A stretch of 32,148 nucleotides of DNA from Chromera velia (taxonomy: Eukaryota; Sar; Chromeraceae): positions 1 to 32,148 of the forward strand of contig JAHBMJ010001331.1 in assembly GCA_018398765.1 (NCBI GenBank), in the 5' to 3' direction. Shown in pieces: positions 20,291 to 29,335 of this stretch (within the stretch, counting starts at the first letter, position 1; each line of letters starts with the position of its first letter). Under the pieces are notes generated by a model. That model worked only from the letters and a program-made list of their open reading frames with translations. It was not told the origin of the DNA and ran no database searches. The position numbers and the translations under genes are program-made.

Positions 20291-20321
20291 ATTGAATTGA
20301 ATTGAATTGAATTGAATTGAG
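20290..20321. repeat. (ATTGA)n pentanucleotide repeat
   Basis: About six units of TTGAA/ATTGA, lying just inside the LINE 3' terminal sequence. Confidence 0.9.
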
Positions 20322-20412
20322 GCAGTTAAAGCTGGTGAGCCACTACTTAGGCTCTAGCCAACCACAGGGCATGATATGCAATGTTGGTTTGTTGACCTAG
20401 CGCATTGATCCA

Positions 20413-20916
20413 TTAACATATATCATTACGAACTCTCTCTAATTTGGCTATACACTCCTCAACCGCCCTCATGCCTACTAGAGGCTGGAACGATGAAATA
20501 AGAGCGATCATCTCTCGGACTTTCTTTTCATTCTCCCCCACTCCTCTACCAGCAGAGGCAGCCACCCATTGCGCAATTTCCACCTGTTTCTCAATGGGTG
20601 CGCGCTCCTTTATTCTGCTGATGATTTTGTCAAGCTTCTGTCTTTCCCTCTCTGTGTCTGCACGTTCCGTAAGTAAGTGGATCTCATCACAAACTTCTCT
20701 GCCAGAGTAAGCCGAGCAGGTCTTCTCTAGCTCCCCCCGCTGCACATAACCACCTGTCATCGCTCTCAGGAGAGGGCGGATGTTTGCAGAGGATTTAAGA
20801 AGACAAGGGGACAGCGTACATATGTGCAGATCGTTTTCTGTGTCTGACAGACGTGACTGCCATTTCCTTTCTGCTAGGAGGAGCATGGAAAACCTCTGTC
20901 TGGAAGGGTTCTCTCT
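20413..20916 (-). pseudogene. LINE tail domain downstream of the RT stop
   Basis: After the RT stop at 20917-20919 the same frame stays open for 167 codons to the stop at 20413-20415, with the first ATG at 20886. The segment is charged and helical-looking, with a Cys pair near its start. It contains AASAGRGVGENEKKVREMIA, which aligns without gaps to AAAGGRGIGEEETYVRELLS in the second LINE copy (28553-28948). This is therefore a conserved piece of the element, either a read-through extension of ORF2 or a separate short ORF. I recognise no known domain. Confidence 0.6.
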
Positions 20917-22398
20917 TTAGAAATCAGTGAGGGCAGCACGGGGATGGAAAATTCTATCTCTATTCCTGCTGCCTTCCTGCCTTCTAGCCCATTCCCCAAG
21001 CAATTGGTTCGTCTGAATCTTACGACACGTCTCTTTCCTTTTACATTTCCCCTTCTTTTTTAGTTTTTCTTGGCGTGGCTCATTCGTGTCTTCAAGGAGA
21101 GAATTGTTAAGGAGCATAGCCAGACGTTTGGTGGAGGGCACAAAGGGGGCACTAAAACTAGCGATGCACGCCTCCCATACAGCCGTGGGCAAGGCGTGCG
21201 CTATAGATTTGAGAGACTGAAAGAAGCTGGCTATCTGTTTTGCAAGCAGACAGCCAAAGAGTTCCAAACCAAAGGAATAAAGAGAGGGCGAGACAAAAGA
21301 GGTATGGGATAAACCAAATGACCAGCGAACAAAACAAAGTTGCAATGCATTGAGGCATTGAACATCTGACTGCCTAAGAGGAAGAGCTTCAAAACCAAAC
21401 ATTGCAATGGACACCCAAAGAACTTTGAACAGTTGAATTCGAGAAAAAGAAGAAACAAAACCAATTGAAGAAAGAGTTCCAAACACATCCCCCAGTGCCT
21501 TTTCTGCTGATTCAATTCTTGTTTTCACAGTTTTAGATAGATCCCCCCCCTCAAAGATCCAGTTGCCGAGGTATTTATATTTATTAACATGCTCAACCGG
21601 CCTTCCATTAAAAACAAAAGGGGAAGCGGGATCAATGAGACGATCAGGGGAAGATAGATGAAGGATCTTTATTTTTTTCAAGTTTACCGTGAGTCTGTGT
21701 CCATTGTAGTATACCTTGAGGCGCCGGAGTCTCTCTTGCAGGTCTGCAGCGCTGTGGGCAAACAACACAAGGTCATCAGCATAACCAATACTCTCTATTA
21801 GAGTTGTGGAAAGCTTGACAGGTTTTAAAGCGCTCCTTCTTTCATTACCACTCGGCTGTTGGTTCTCAGAGCTGAGGGATTTATGTAAATTGTTTATAAA
21901 CAGGAGAAAAAGAAGAGGAGAAAGAGGATCACCCTGCTTCACACCCACTCCCTCTGACAAGCACTTGTTCCCCCCATCAACCCTTGCAGCAATATTACAG
22001 TACATGGAATGAATTATGTGGATGTCTACCTGACTGACCCCTTCATGCTTCAGTCTCTCTAACATTTTCTCTCTGGGCACTGTATCAAAAGCTTTAAAAA
22101 AGTCTATAAATGCTGCAATGAGGGGTTCTTTTTTATGTTTAGACTGAAGAATGAGAGAAGAGAGGGACGCGAACGCTTCCCATATCCCCATGCCCCTCCT
22201 GAAGCCTAACTGTCTCTCATTGATCCTCGTCTCTTTACGAAGGCGGACATCCATAAAAAGAGCAAAAACCTTACCCAGAAGACCAACAATGTGAATGGGC
22301 CTCCATTCATTGTAATCAAGGGAAGGGGGACCCTTCGGTACTGGAGCAATCCTCAGGACGTTCCATCTACACGGCCAAAAGGAAAAGGAATGAAACAA
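20917..22398 (-). pseudogene. LINE ORF2 reverse transcriptase domain
   Basis: Open for 493 codons. RT motifs in order (residues from 22398): APVPKG at 18-23; WRPI about 32-35; LGFRRG about 64-69; catalytic FIDFFKAFDTVP at 97-108; GVKQGDPLSPLLF about 152-164; catalytic YADD at 206-209 (plus-strand 21772-21783); then a thumb-like region and a lysine-rich C-terminus. Catalytic aspartates are present, so the domain itself looks intact. It is separated from the upstream linker only by one in-frame TGA (22435-22437); the intervening codons 22434-22399 are open. It acts in target-primed reverse transcription in this class of element. Confidence 0.9.
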
Positions 22399-22434
22399 AT
22401 TAAAGAAGACAAAGAGGAGAAAGCGAGAAAGGGT

Positions 22435-23199
22435 TCAGTGTTTGAAGCAAAGAGCGAGATGTTCAGGGGTGATTCTATCAAGACCAGCAGCTTTATTCAT
22501 ATCTATTCCTTTCAGGGTTTCCTCTACCATGTGGAAAGAAAAAACGGGGGAAGAAAGAAGGGGGAACACAAGGCCAGCAGGGGCGGGGGGGAGTCCGTCT
22601 CCCTTAAACACACGGGCCCAGAAAAGAGAGAAAGAATCAACAGACGGTTTCACCCCCCCATTTCCCTCGCTTTTGAACTTCCTGCACCATTGCCAGATCT
22701 TTGCTGGATCGTATGCTGCCTCTCTTGCTAGCCATGTTGCCAGAGCTTGCTGATGTTTCCTTCGTTTTGACGTAAAGAGGCGCTTTTGCTGTCTTCTTAT
22801 CTTGAGTAGTTCTTTATAAGCCGGATGCGAGCGGTTTGGTGCGCCTTTTGCCTGTTTTTCTGCCTCTCTTATCCTTAACTTCATCACCACACAATCATCG
22901 TCCCACCACGGTTGTTTGGCTGAGGCCTGCCTTTTCTTTCTCTTTCTAGGCTTCGCCGTGTCTTTAGACTCCCCAACCTTACTGGCGGCCAGAACTTCCT
23001 CCCAGGTTTGGCCCAACCTTTCAAGCTCTTCTAGGAGACAGACCTTTTGACAAGAGGGACCTGTAGGAGAAAGAAGAGAAGTAGGAGGAGGAGGTTCGGG
23101 AGGAAGGGGGGTTCGAGGGGAGGGGGGGGTGGAAGAGGAGCAATAAACGGAAGCGACAGGTTCATTTCCTGTAGCGCTGAAAGGCCAGATTCCCACAAA
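22435..23199 (-). pseudogene. LINE ORF2 linker between endonuclease and RT
   Basis: Same frame as the RT. Proline-rich start, then a basic region with WWDDDC (W-W followed by acids), an arginine/lysine-rich helix, WQWCRKF, and a C-terminal MNKAAGLDRITPEHL, which is the conserved approach to the RT domain (KSPGPDGI-type in other LINEs). Ends with the single in-frame TGA at 22435. The frame changes at about 23170-23200 relative to the endonuclease part. Confidence 0.8.
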
Positions 23200-23522
23200 C
23201 CAGGGTAGACTTTTTCAGTAAATTGCTTAACCGCTGATGCCAGAGGTGCGAGCTCTTCGTCAGATATGGGATCCACCCTGTTTACCTTCAGAAGTGGGGG
23301 GAGAGAGTTCATCCTTATTTCTTCTTCATGAGGAATGTCAGGGGAAGAGGGGGAGGAGTCAGACAAGGAAGAATCAAGGAAAAAAGAAAAAGAGACAGAA
23401 GAGTGCTGAGGGGCGAAGTCAGTGTCCCTTTAGACTTCGAAGGAGCTCCAGGCCTTCAAGAAAGACGGATCAACCAAGAAGAAATCAATAGCGGTCGTAT
23501 GCCCTCCAGAAAAGTAAGTGCA
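23031..23522 (-). pseudogene. LINE ORF2 endonuclease, C-terminal piece
   Basis: From about 23522 the frame reads TYFSGGHTTAIDFFLVDP, matching the late endonuclease T...G...IDYIL motif. It has an in-frame TAA at 23430-23432 and then continues with QHSSVSF, the place where active enzymes have S-D-H-x-x-V; the aspartate is replaced by glutamine here. It stays open to 23031. Confidence 0.7.
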
Positions 23523-23542
23523 TGGACCTGGGAAGGATACGT

Positions 23543-23884
23543 TCACGTTTTCTTTTTCATAATAAAGGGAAAGACCATGGATTCAAAATTTGGTAACAGA
23601 TTCGATTTTTTGCAAAATGAAAGCACCCACTTACCCTGTTTATTTGGCCCAATTCTCTTGCTGCTACATTCAGACGATCTTGAGAGCCTTTCAATCACTT
23701 CTTCCTCTTTTTCTCCCACCAGCTCTAACTTTCAATCCCATATGATGCCTTGCAGCACCCTTTCCTCCACTGGCAGGTGCCCGTTGAAGTCCCCAGTAAC
23801 GATTCTGAGTTCATTGAGGGGGATTTGGCAGACAGCATCGATTATACCAAACCGTTCTATCTCAAGGGCATGCCTGTCTTTTTC
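23543..23884 (-). pseudogene. LINE ORF2 endonuclease, middle piece
   Basis: In a different frame from both neighbours. Contains ELRIVTGDFNGHLP, the classic endonuclease GDFN motif. An in-frame TGA (23732-23734) follows, then GPNKQGKWVLSFCKKSNL, the usual G-N-x-x-G-x-x-L-x-x-F-C stretch. It ends at TGA 23543. Two frameshifts (near 23880 and 23540) link it to the flanking pieces. Confidence 0.75.
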
Positions 23885-24918
23885 TCTTCAAAGTTGCGCT
23901 CGAGTTTTCTCCAAGGAGGTACAAGCCAAACATATGGAGCTTGCACACATCACTTTGACCCCCCTGCTTTTGAAGAGACACTTGAACTGACAGACGTACC
24001 ATGCTTGGTTCAACCAGGTCCCAGGAGGGTTTTAAAACGTTCAAGAGACTTTTGTGTACAAGAATGCAGACCCCTCTTGTGTTTACATCTTTTACTTTGG
24101 CTACCCGCAAAGACCCCAGCTCTGCCTTCTTTCTCAACCACTCTCGGTGACTGAAGTTTTTACCTGTGTGTATGGAGGTGTTTACAGGCTGTGTAGGGAT
24201 GTATGTCTCCGTTAGAACTACAATGTATGCCTTCCGTGTGAGAGAAAGTCTGACAAGCCAGGAGTCGAGCGTTCCATCAGAGATTTGGGAGATAAGGCTT
24301 CCTCCATTCACTATCAGGATCGAAAGCTCTCTACCTCCCACCGCTATTTTCTTGTTCCTTACTGACATGTACTCAGTAGGAGGGGGAAGCAAAGCAGGCA
24401 AGAGGGAAGAAGGAGGAAGTGGAGAAGGAGATGAAGAAGAAAAAGAAGTGGAAAAAGCCTCCGATTTCTCAAACAACTCATGAAAAAGCGCTGCCAGATC
24501 TGAGTCCTTAAGATCAAGAGAAGAAGAAGAAGAAAAAGAAGAAGAAGAAAAAGAAAAAGCAGAAGAAGAAGAAGAAGAAGAAGAAGAAGAAGAGAAAGAG
24601 GAAGAAGAAGAAGAAGAAGAAGAAGAAGAAGAAGAAGCAGCAGCAGCAGAAGAGGAAGGAGAAGAAGAAGTAGAGGAAGAAAAAGAAGAAGAAGAAGAAG
24701 AAAAAAAAGAAGGAGAAGAAGAAGAAGAAGAAGAAGAAGAAGAGAAAGAGGAAGAAGAAGAAGAAGAAGAAGAAGAAGAAGAAGAAGAAGCAGCAGCAGA
24801 AGAGGAAGGAGAAGAAGAAGGAGAAGAAGAAGAAGAAGAAGAAGAAGCACGAGCAGCAGCAGCAGAAAAAGAAAAAGAAGAAGAAGAAGAAGAAGCAGCA
24901 GCAGCAGAAGAAGAAGAA
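23862..24918 (-). pseudogene. LINE ORF2 N-terminal part: polyserine tract and endonuclease start
   Basis: The first ~130 codons are serine with alanine, phenylalanine and proline, encoded by a (TTC/TCT) tract. They are followed by a short acidic helix and then ELSILIVNGG and IVVLTETYIPTQ, the first two endonuclease motifs (catalytic N and E). The piece ends at TGA 23862 after the frame is lost. The ATG at 24932 lies in the inserted element; the original start was probably 26385, on the other side of the insertion. Confidence 0.75.
24517..24918. repeat. (GAA)n-rich trinucleotide tract
   Basis: About 400 bases of GAA with GCA and AAA variants, encoding polyserine in the LINE ORF2 frame (minus strand). 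The same kind of tract resumes at 26332-26366 beyond the insertion. Internal segments repeat (compare about 24556-24660 with about 24715-24810). Confidence 0.95.
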
Positions 24919-25528
24919 CTATAGAGAGGCACTCTGAAATATAGATGTGGTCCTTAAACGGCTTTGTAGTAGCAATCTAAGCTCTAAAACATTTTAAATG
25001 AACTCCAAACTTATTTTATAAGCAAAAAAAGTTCTAAAAAATAAAAAAATGACACTTTTAGAGTATTGGTTGAAGGTTCTTACTCGGTTTGAGCTTAAAA
25101 ACTATACGTCTCCATCTTTAGCTTCTTAGGTTCCTAGAACCTAGGTTCTAGCCTTCTCAGTCTGACCCTCCAAGAACCCCAAAGAACCCGTCCAAAACCA
25201 GTTATGAAACATTAAACACGATGAAAATATTCAAAAGTTTGTCCACCAATTCGACTGAAAAACGTTGGAAAAGGACTGTGAGAGATAGAGAGACAAAGAG
25301 GGTTCCAGATGGTAAAGATCAAAAAAGGAAAAAGAGAGTTCCAAAACTTATTAAGACTCCAAGAAGAAATCTGTTGTGCGAGGTTGGCTCTTCTCTAACT
25401 CAAGCTTTGAAACCATTTTTTTGAATGGTCATAGTGTCACTGTTTGATACGTGACAACCGCTCTTTGCTTTGATGCGCTTCATGAAAGTATCAACCTTTA
25501 TGTTACTCTCCGTGTGGGCTATACATTT

Positions 25529-25735
25529 CTACCCTTTCTCTTCCCACTCCTTTTTCTCTTCAGAGGACATATCACTCAGATTGATCTCTGCTGCATACAC
25601 CTTGCAACAAAGCTTTGCAGAGCACGTTTTGCCGTCCCAATGACCATCCCTTCCCCTGTGCTTCCTGATTCGTCCGACGTGAAGACACGCAGGAGCAACA
25701 AAGTTTTTGTGGGTCACCTTAGCGAGCTTAACCAT
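25529..25735 (-). CDS. Unrecognised 68-aa basic open frame inside the element
   Basis: ATG-initiated, 68 codons. Basic N-terminal half with several His, Cys and Arg residues (CLHVGRIRKHRGRD; later C-S-A-K-L-C-C), and an acidic/lysine C-terminus. It follows another small frame (25748-25894) by 12 bases in the same direction. The paired arrangement hints at remnants of coding sequence carried by the element. I recognise no family. Confidence 0.25.
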   Translation of the reverse strand: MVKLAKVTHKNFVAPACLHVGRIRKHRGRDGHWDGKTCSAKLCCKVYAAEINLSDMSSEEKKEWEEKG

Positions 25736-25747
25736 AACCTTATTAAT

Positions 25748-25894
25748 TCAGAGAGAGGCAGGGGGTACATCTTCGTCGCTCATCTCCGATGGATCATCCT
25801 CTCCCTCTTCCTCCAATTCACCTCCTTCTCCGTCTTCATGCATGCGCATAAAATGAATGAAACCGTCTTTATAAAAGATGAAGAGCTTGCTCAT
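25748..25894 (-). CDS. Unrecognised 48-aa acidic open frame inside the element
   Basis: ATG at 25894, 48 codons, TGA at 25748. Hydrophobic/aromatic N-terminus (KLFIFYKDGFIHF) then a strongly acidic Glu/Asp/Gly C-terminal half. The polypyrimidine run ending in ACAG just upstream (about 25902-25915 minus strand) could be a splice acceptor. No family recognised. Confidence 0.2.
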   Translation of the reverse strand: MSKLFIFYKDGFIHFMRMHEDGEGGELEEEGEDDPSEMSDEDVPPASL

Positions 25895-26331
25895 CTTGTA
25901 AGTCTGTTTAAAGAGAAGAAAAAACGAGTTGACAGCTGAGTTTTATTATTTTGACGGTCAATTTTAGCATATATAAGCATCAGTTTTATTTGTTTGGATC
26001 ATTTTAATCATCTGAATTAGGTCTTTAGTCTTTTTGAAGCTTTAGGGGGGGGGTTCTTTATGGTTCTTACAGGTTTTTGTCTAGGTTCCTAGAACCTAGG
26101 CTCTAGTGGTTTCTCTAGAGAGTAAGAACTAAATGATGGAGACACCACTTTAATGCAATGTAGACTTAATTCTTTTTTAAAGAACCTTTAAGAATCTGAA
26201 AGAACCTTACACTAACGAGTCTAGAAAAGCAAAAAACAGTGTTAGAAACTATTAGAACCTATGTTATATCACCTTCAATTATAGTATAAACATGCATGGT
26301 ACTAGGGTTCTACCTAGCAGTGCTGCCCCAT

Positions 26332-26385
26332 AGAAGAAGAAGAAGAAGAGGAAGACGAAGAAGAAGACACATGATGCGAGACCAT
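26332..26385 (-). pseudogene. Original LINE ORF2 start, cut off by the insertion
   Basis: ATG at 26385-26383 begins MVSHHV followed by twelve serine codons up to 26332, where the inserted element starts. It lies 19 bases after the ORF1 stop (26405-26407). The serine frame is the same kind of TCT tract as 24517-24918, so I infer this is the true N-terminus of ORF2. Confidence 0.65.
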
Positions 26386-26404
26386 TAGCTGCTCTACGTA
26401 TAGC

Positions 26405-27976
26405 CTAAAAGAGGCAGACCATAAGCTTTTCACTCCTCGTTAGGTCACCTATCTTTACGCAAGCAAAGTCACGTGCACCATTTCTCCAGATTTCATACTC
26501 TCTCTTTATCCCCTTACCCCCCCGCACTGCACGAATTCTTGCAGTAGAGCGTGAGCCTCCATGAATGAGGGCTCGGTCCTCCTCATCCCTGTTATTAGAA
26601 GATCTAGAAGAGGAGAAAAAAGAATCAGAGACAAAAGAAGAGGAAGACGGAGAGGGCGAGGACAGAAAGTCACGCTCACGTCTCCTCCTACGGCGTTCTC
26701 TTTCTTGTTGTCTGTCTTCACGCAGCTCTTGTCGAGGGGCAGATTTAGGATTCTTTCCATTCAAGGGGTTATTGCAGCACCCCTTTTCAAGGCACTCGCA
26801 ATTGACGCAGGGTCTAAGACTTGCTGGGAGAGATTTCGACCCTCTAGCGTATAAATATCTGGATGACAGACGACATCCGCCTGCTGAGGCCTTGCAGTTA
26901 CAACATTTCCCTTTATAATTCCCCCCCTGTCTGTTACGGCCCTGCTTGTCGGGCTTTTCCTTACCTTCCTCTCTCTTTTCATTTCTCTCCTTTGCATCAT
27001 ATCTCTCTCTCCCTTTACTTTTCTCTCCGTCCCCCAATTTGCTACGTGAGGCCTGCCTGTTCGACTGCTGCTCCCCCTTTACATATTCTCTCTGCGGGGG
27101 GGGTAGGAAGGAGAAAGCAGAACGAGAATGGGTGGGCGGAGGGAGAGGGAGAGAGAAAGCTGAGGAGAAGAAAGAAGCACCATGAAGAACACCGCAACTT
27201 GGTCCGCAGGCCGCTTGAATAACTGGCAAAGAAGATAGGGAGGAGCAAAAAGGAGGGGGTGCCACTGGAGGTGGAGTGAGGAGAAATGGAAGTAAGGCAG
27301 GTGGAGAAGGATCAGGAACAGCAAAGTTGAGAGGCGGTAGCTCGTCCGGGAGAGTGGAAGGGAAGACTAGACAGAAAAGGGAAGAAAGAGAAAGGAAGGG
27401 AAAAGCGTGTGAAGGAAAACTCGAGTGCCCCCGGCCGCCTGGCCTCTCACCACCCCCCCTTTCCTGTTCCTTAGCTTCCCCTTCTTTTCCCATGCCAGAA
27501 CCGGGGGCGAAGTAGGAAGAAGAGCGAGTTGAAGAAGGTGGGGGTGAGGATGGAGGGAGGAGGTGCAAAAGTAGGAGAGGAGTGTGAAAAGAGGCCTGCC
27601 TGTTTGTCTTCTTTCCCCCGTTTGCGCATCCTCCTTCCCAGTCAATAGGCAGAGGAAGGAGGGAGTCCACACCATCACCACAAGAATATATATACATATA
27701 CCATAAATCCGGAGAGGAGGAGGAGGAGGTTCGGGAGGGGGACGAGGAGCCTCCGGGGAGGGAGGCAGAGGGGGAGGTGGCGGGGGGAGAGGAAAATGAA
27801 ATAGGGAAGGGGAAAGCAACGGAGGCGAGCAGAGGGTTGGGGCAGGGGGTTGAACGGAACCAAGACAAGAATCCATCAATACAAAAGAAGGGGGGGCATA
27901 ACAGATGAGGACCGACCAAAAGTAAACTGAGAGGCAACAGGAAGAGAGAGGCACAGAGGAACACAATGTTCATCAT
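26405..27976 (-). CDS. LINE ORF1-like protein with Cys clusters
   Basis: An intact frame of 523 codons upstream of ORF2 in the same orientation. The N-terminal ~80 residues are hydrophobic and proline/serine rich, followed by long low-complexity Pro/Ser segments to about residue 290 and a strongly basic/acidic charged region. A cysteine-rich block then follows (about residues 362-410) with C-C-x-x-C-x6-C and C-V-N-C-x4-G-C-C spacing, and an arginine-rich run. Basic plus Cys-rich C-terminal parts fit a nucleic-acid-binding ORF1 protein, but this is inference and the cysteine spacing is not a standard CCHC knuckle. The first ATGs lie inside the 3' terminal sequence of the upstream LINE copy. 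Confidence 0.55.
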   Translation of the reverse strand: MMNIVFLCASLFLLPLSLLLVGPHLLCPPFFCIDGFLSWFRSTPCPNPLLASVAFPFPISFSSPPATSPSASLPGGSSSPSRTSSSSSPDLWYMYIYSCGDGVDSLLPLPIDWEGGCANGGKKTNRQASFHTPLLLLHLLPPSSPPPSSTRSSSYFAPGSGMGKEGEAKEQERGGGERPGGRGHSSFPSHAFPFLSLSSLFCLVFPSTLPDELPPLNFAVPDPSPPALLPFLLTPPPVAPPPFCSSLSSLPVIQAACGPSCGVLHGASFFSSAFSLPLPPPTHSRSAFSFLPPPQREYVKGEQQSNRQASRSKLGDGEKSKGRERYDAKERNEKREEGKEKPDKQGRNRQGGNYKGKCCNCKASAGGCRLSSRYLYARGSKSLPASLRPCVNCECLEKGCCNNPLNGKNPKSAPRQELREDRQQERERRRRRRERDFLSSPSPSSSSFVSDSFFSSSRSSNNRDEEDRALIHGGSRSTARIRAVRGGKGIKREYEIWRNGARDFACVKIGDLTRSEKLMVCLF

Positions 27977-28036
27977 TTTATGACTGAACTATACTAGGAA
28001 CTATAGCTACTATATCATTATATGTAGCCTATACTA
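27965..28036 (-). repeat. LINE 3' terminal conserved sequence, copy 2
   Basis: Matches 20218-20290 with one substitution in the first ~50 bases and a 4-base gap, then a few changes. The left edge abuts the start of element B's ORF1. Confidence 0.85.
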
Positions 28037-28552
28037 GAGCCTATGCTATTTGAGTATGATCATTTCAGGGCTTAAAATTGCTAATGAGTTAAGTGGTATA
28101 AGGCTTTAAAATAGGTCTTACAACTGTTTTTACCCAAGTTTTTCTTTAAACTACCATAGTAGTGCTACACGCCTTCAAGTCCACTGGTTACCATCTCATA
28201 GTTACCAAACTGATAGTAACTCGTTACTGGCTAAAAGGGGCTGGCCTAACCATACTGTGTACAAAATGCGCTAAAAAACGCGTAAAATATGTGCTACTTC
28301 AAGTTACTAGGCTACCTACAATCCTACCTATGGTATATAGTATATAACCATATATACTTAGTACTTACTTACTTAATTATGGTTAAGCCTAGGGTCTCTG
28401 AAACCAGAGACAAATGGCAATCCATGCATGCAGTTAGAAATAAAAGGAGCAAACCGCTGCAGCTTTGCTTGCTTCCGAATATGAACAACCACGACCCTCT
28501 GCAGCCTAGGCTAAAGCTAAAGGCTGAACAACCACACAAGATGTGCGTGCAC

Positions 28553-28948
28553 TCATTTTAGATAAGCTTCGATCAGTGTACTTGCCTTTTTCGGCTCCCG
28601 GTCCACAATGAATGAAAGGAGCTCTCTTACATATGTCTCTTCTTCCCCGATACCTCTTCCTCCAGCTGCAGCAGTCCCTCTTGCTCTGCAGACCTTTTCA
28701 CCGATTCCTGTTTTCTTTTTCACTCTCTCTACCAGTAAGTGAAGTTTGGACCTAAGCTGCTCTGTTCGCACGCATGCAGACAATTGATGCACCACATCGT
28801 TGATCACTTTTTTGTCTTCGACTGCAGAACAGTGAATACAGTGTTCTTTGCAGGATCTACCGTGTCTCTTTCCCCTACCAGCACATGTTTGAAGGAGAGA
28901 GGTGAAAAGAGAACTACGAGACAAGAGAAAGCGAGGCAGAGTATGCAA
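28553..28948 (-). pseudogene. LINE tail domain, second copy
   Basis: Open for 131 codons. Cysteines are clustered near residues 22-41 (C-K-E-H-C-I-H-C). The second half contains AAAGGRGIGEEETYVREL, homologous to the tail of element B. It is in a different frame from its RT remnant (29207-29013), so a frameshift or an ORF boundary separates them. No start ATG at the left end of the frame. Confidence 0.6.
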
Positions 28949-29012
28949 TTAAACTGTGTAACCCTACCCTCTTCTAACCCTCCCCCCTAAAAGCAACATA
29001 AAAATTACTCAG

Positions 29013-29330
29013 TCAGGAGTTGCATGGATAGATGCCACATGAACGGGTGAGCCTATGCTTACCGACAGGTCTTGAAGTCAACCATTCCAACAACCATTCT
29101 GAGGTTTCCCTTTCTCTCGCTTTCTGTCTGAGTGTCCATTTATTCGTTTCATTTCTCCTTTTCTGGTTTTCTTTTCTTAAAAGATCTGGTGCGATTATCT
29201 GAAGCATGCTAGTGGCTGAATTGGCCCATACCGGGGTCAGCGATCTGTGCCATGCATCTCAGACTGCCCGAGGAACCTCCCTTTCTGTTCTCTCCATGCT
29301 TTCTATGAAACCTCCCAACCAACAAGAAAG
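29013..29330 (-). pseudogene. RT C-terminal remnant of element A
   Basis: Frame with one TGA (29259-29261). Aligns to the region of element B's RT containing FFQSLKSI and LPTAVWEAC, followed by a lysine/arginine-rich stretch and an L-L-x-E-W motif (LLEWL here, LLGEWA in B). The catalytic part is missing. Confidence 0.6.
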
Positions 29331-29335
29331 GATCT

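Larger units (their letters stand above)
24919..26331. mobile_element. 1.4-kb inverted-repeat element inserted in the LINE polyserine tract
   Basis: Flanked on both sides by GAA repeats. Subterminal inverted repeats are visible: GTCTCCATC...TTCTTA at 25108 pairs with its complement around 26125-26143. The 18-bp palindrome CTAGAACCTAGGTTCTAG (25134-25151) recurs with one change at 26089-26106. AAGAACC/AAAGAACCC pieces occur in mirrored order. Outer ends are weaker: left TATAGAGAGGCACT, right complement TATGGGGCAGCACT. Target duplication cannot be judged inside a GAA tract. No transposase seen. MITE-like, superfamily unknown. Confidence 0.7.
20218..27976 (-). mobile_element. Near full-length, inactivated LINE retrotransposon (element B)
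   Basis: Reading right to left: ORF1 (27976-26405), a 19-base gap, ORF2 start ATG (26385-26383) running into polyserine, a 1.4-kb inverted-repeat insertion (about 24919-26331), the rest of the polyserine tract, an apurinic-like endonuclease, a reverse transcriptase, a tail domain, and a 3' UTR with an (ATTGA)n pentanucleotide run (20290-20321). The last ~72 bases (20218-20290) recur at 27965-28036. No LTR and no polyA tail seen. The EN-RT order is that of an APE-type non-LTR element. Frameshifts and stops make it a dead copy unless some are assembly errors. Confidence 0.8.
27965..29335 (-). mobile_element. 5'-truncated LINE copy (element A), head-to-tail with element B
   Basis: Minus-strand remnant: RT C-terminal part (about 29330-29013), tail domain (28948-28553), long 3' UTR, and the conserved 3' terminal sequence (27965-28036). 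The RT part reads SCWLGGFIESMERTEREVPRA, then a TGA at 29259-29261 where element B has tryptophan, then DAWHRSLTPVWANSATSMLQ, aligning with the RT C-terminus of element B. To the right of 29335 similarity is lost, so it is a 5'-truncated insertion. Confidence 0.7.

Noticed and set aside
24359-24850. Polyleucine open frame on the minus strand
   Set aside because: It is the alternative frame of the GAA/TTC tract; the serine frame joins the endonuclease domain and is the meaningful one.
25451-25939. 162-codon plus-strand frame as a gene
   Set aside because: It is antisense to two small minus-strand frames inside an inverted-repeat element, has no recognisable features, and is probably chance.
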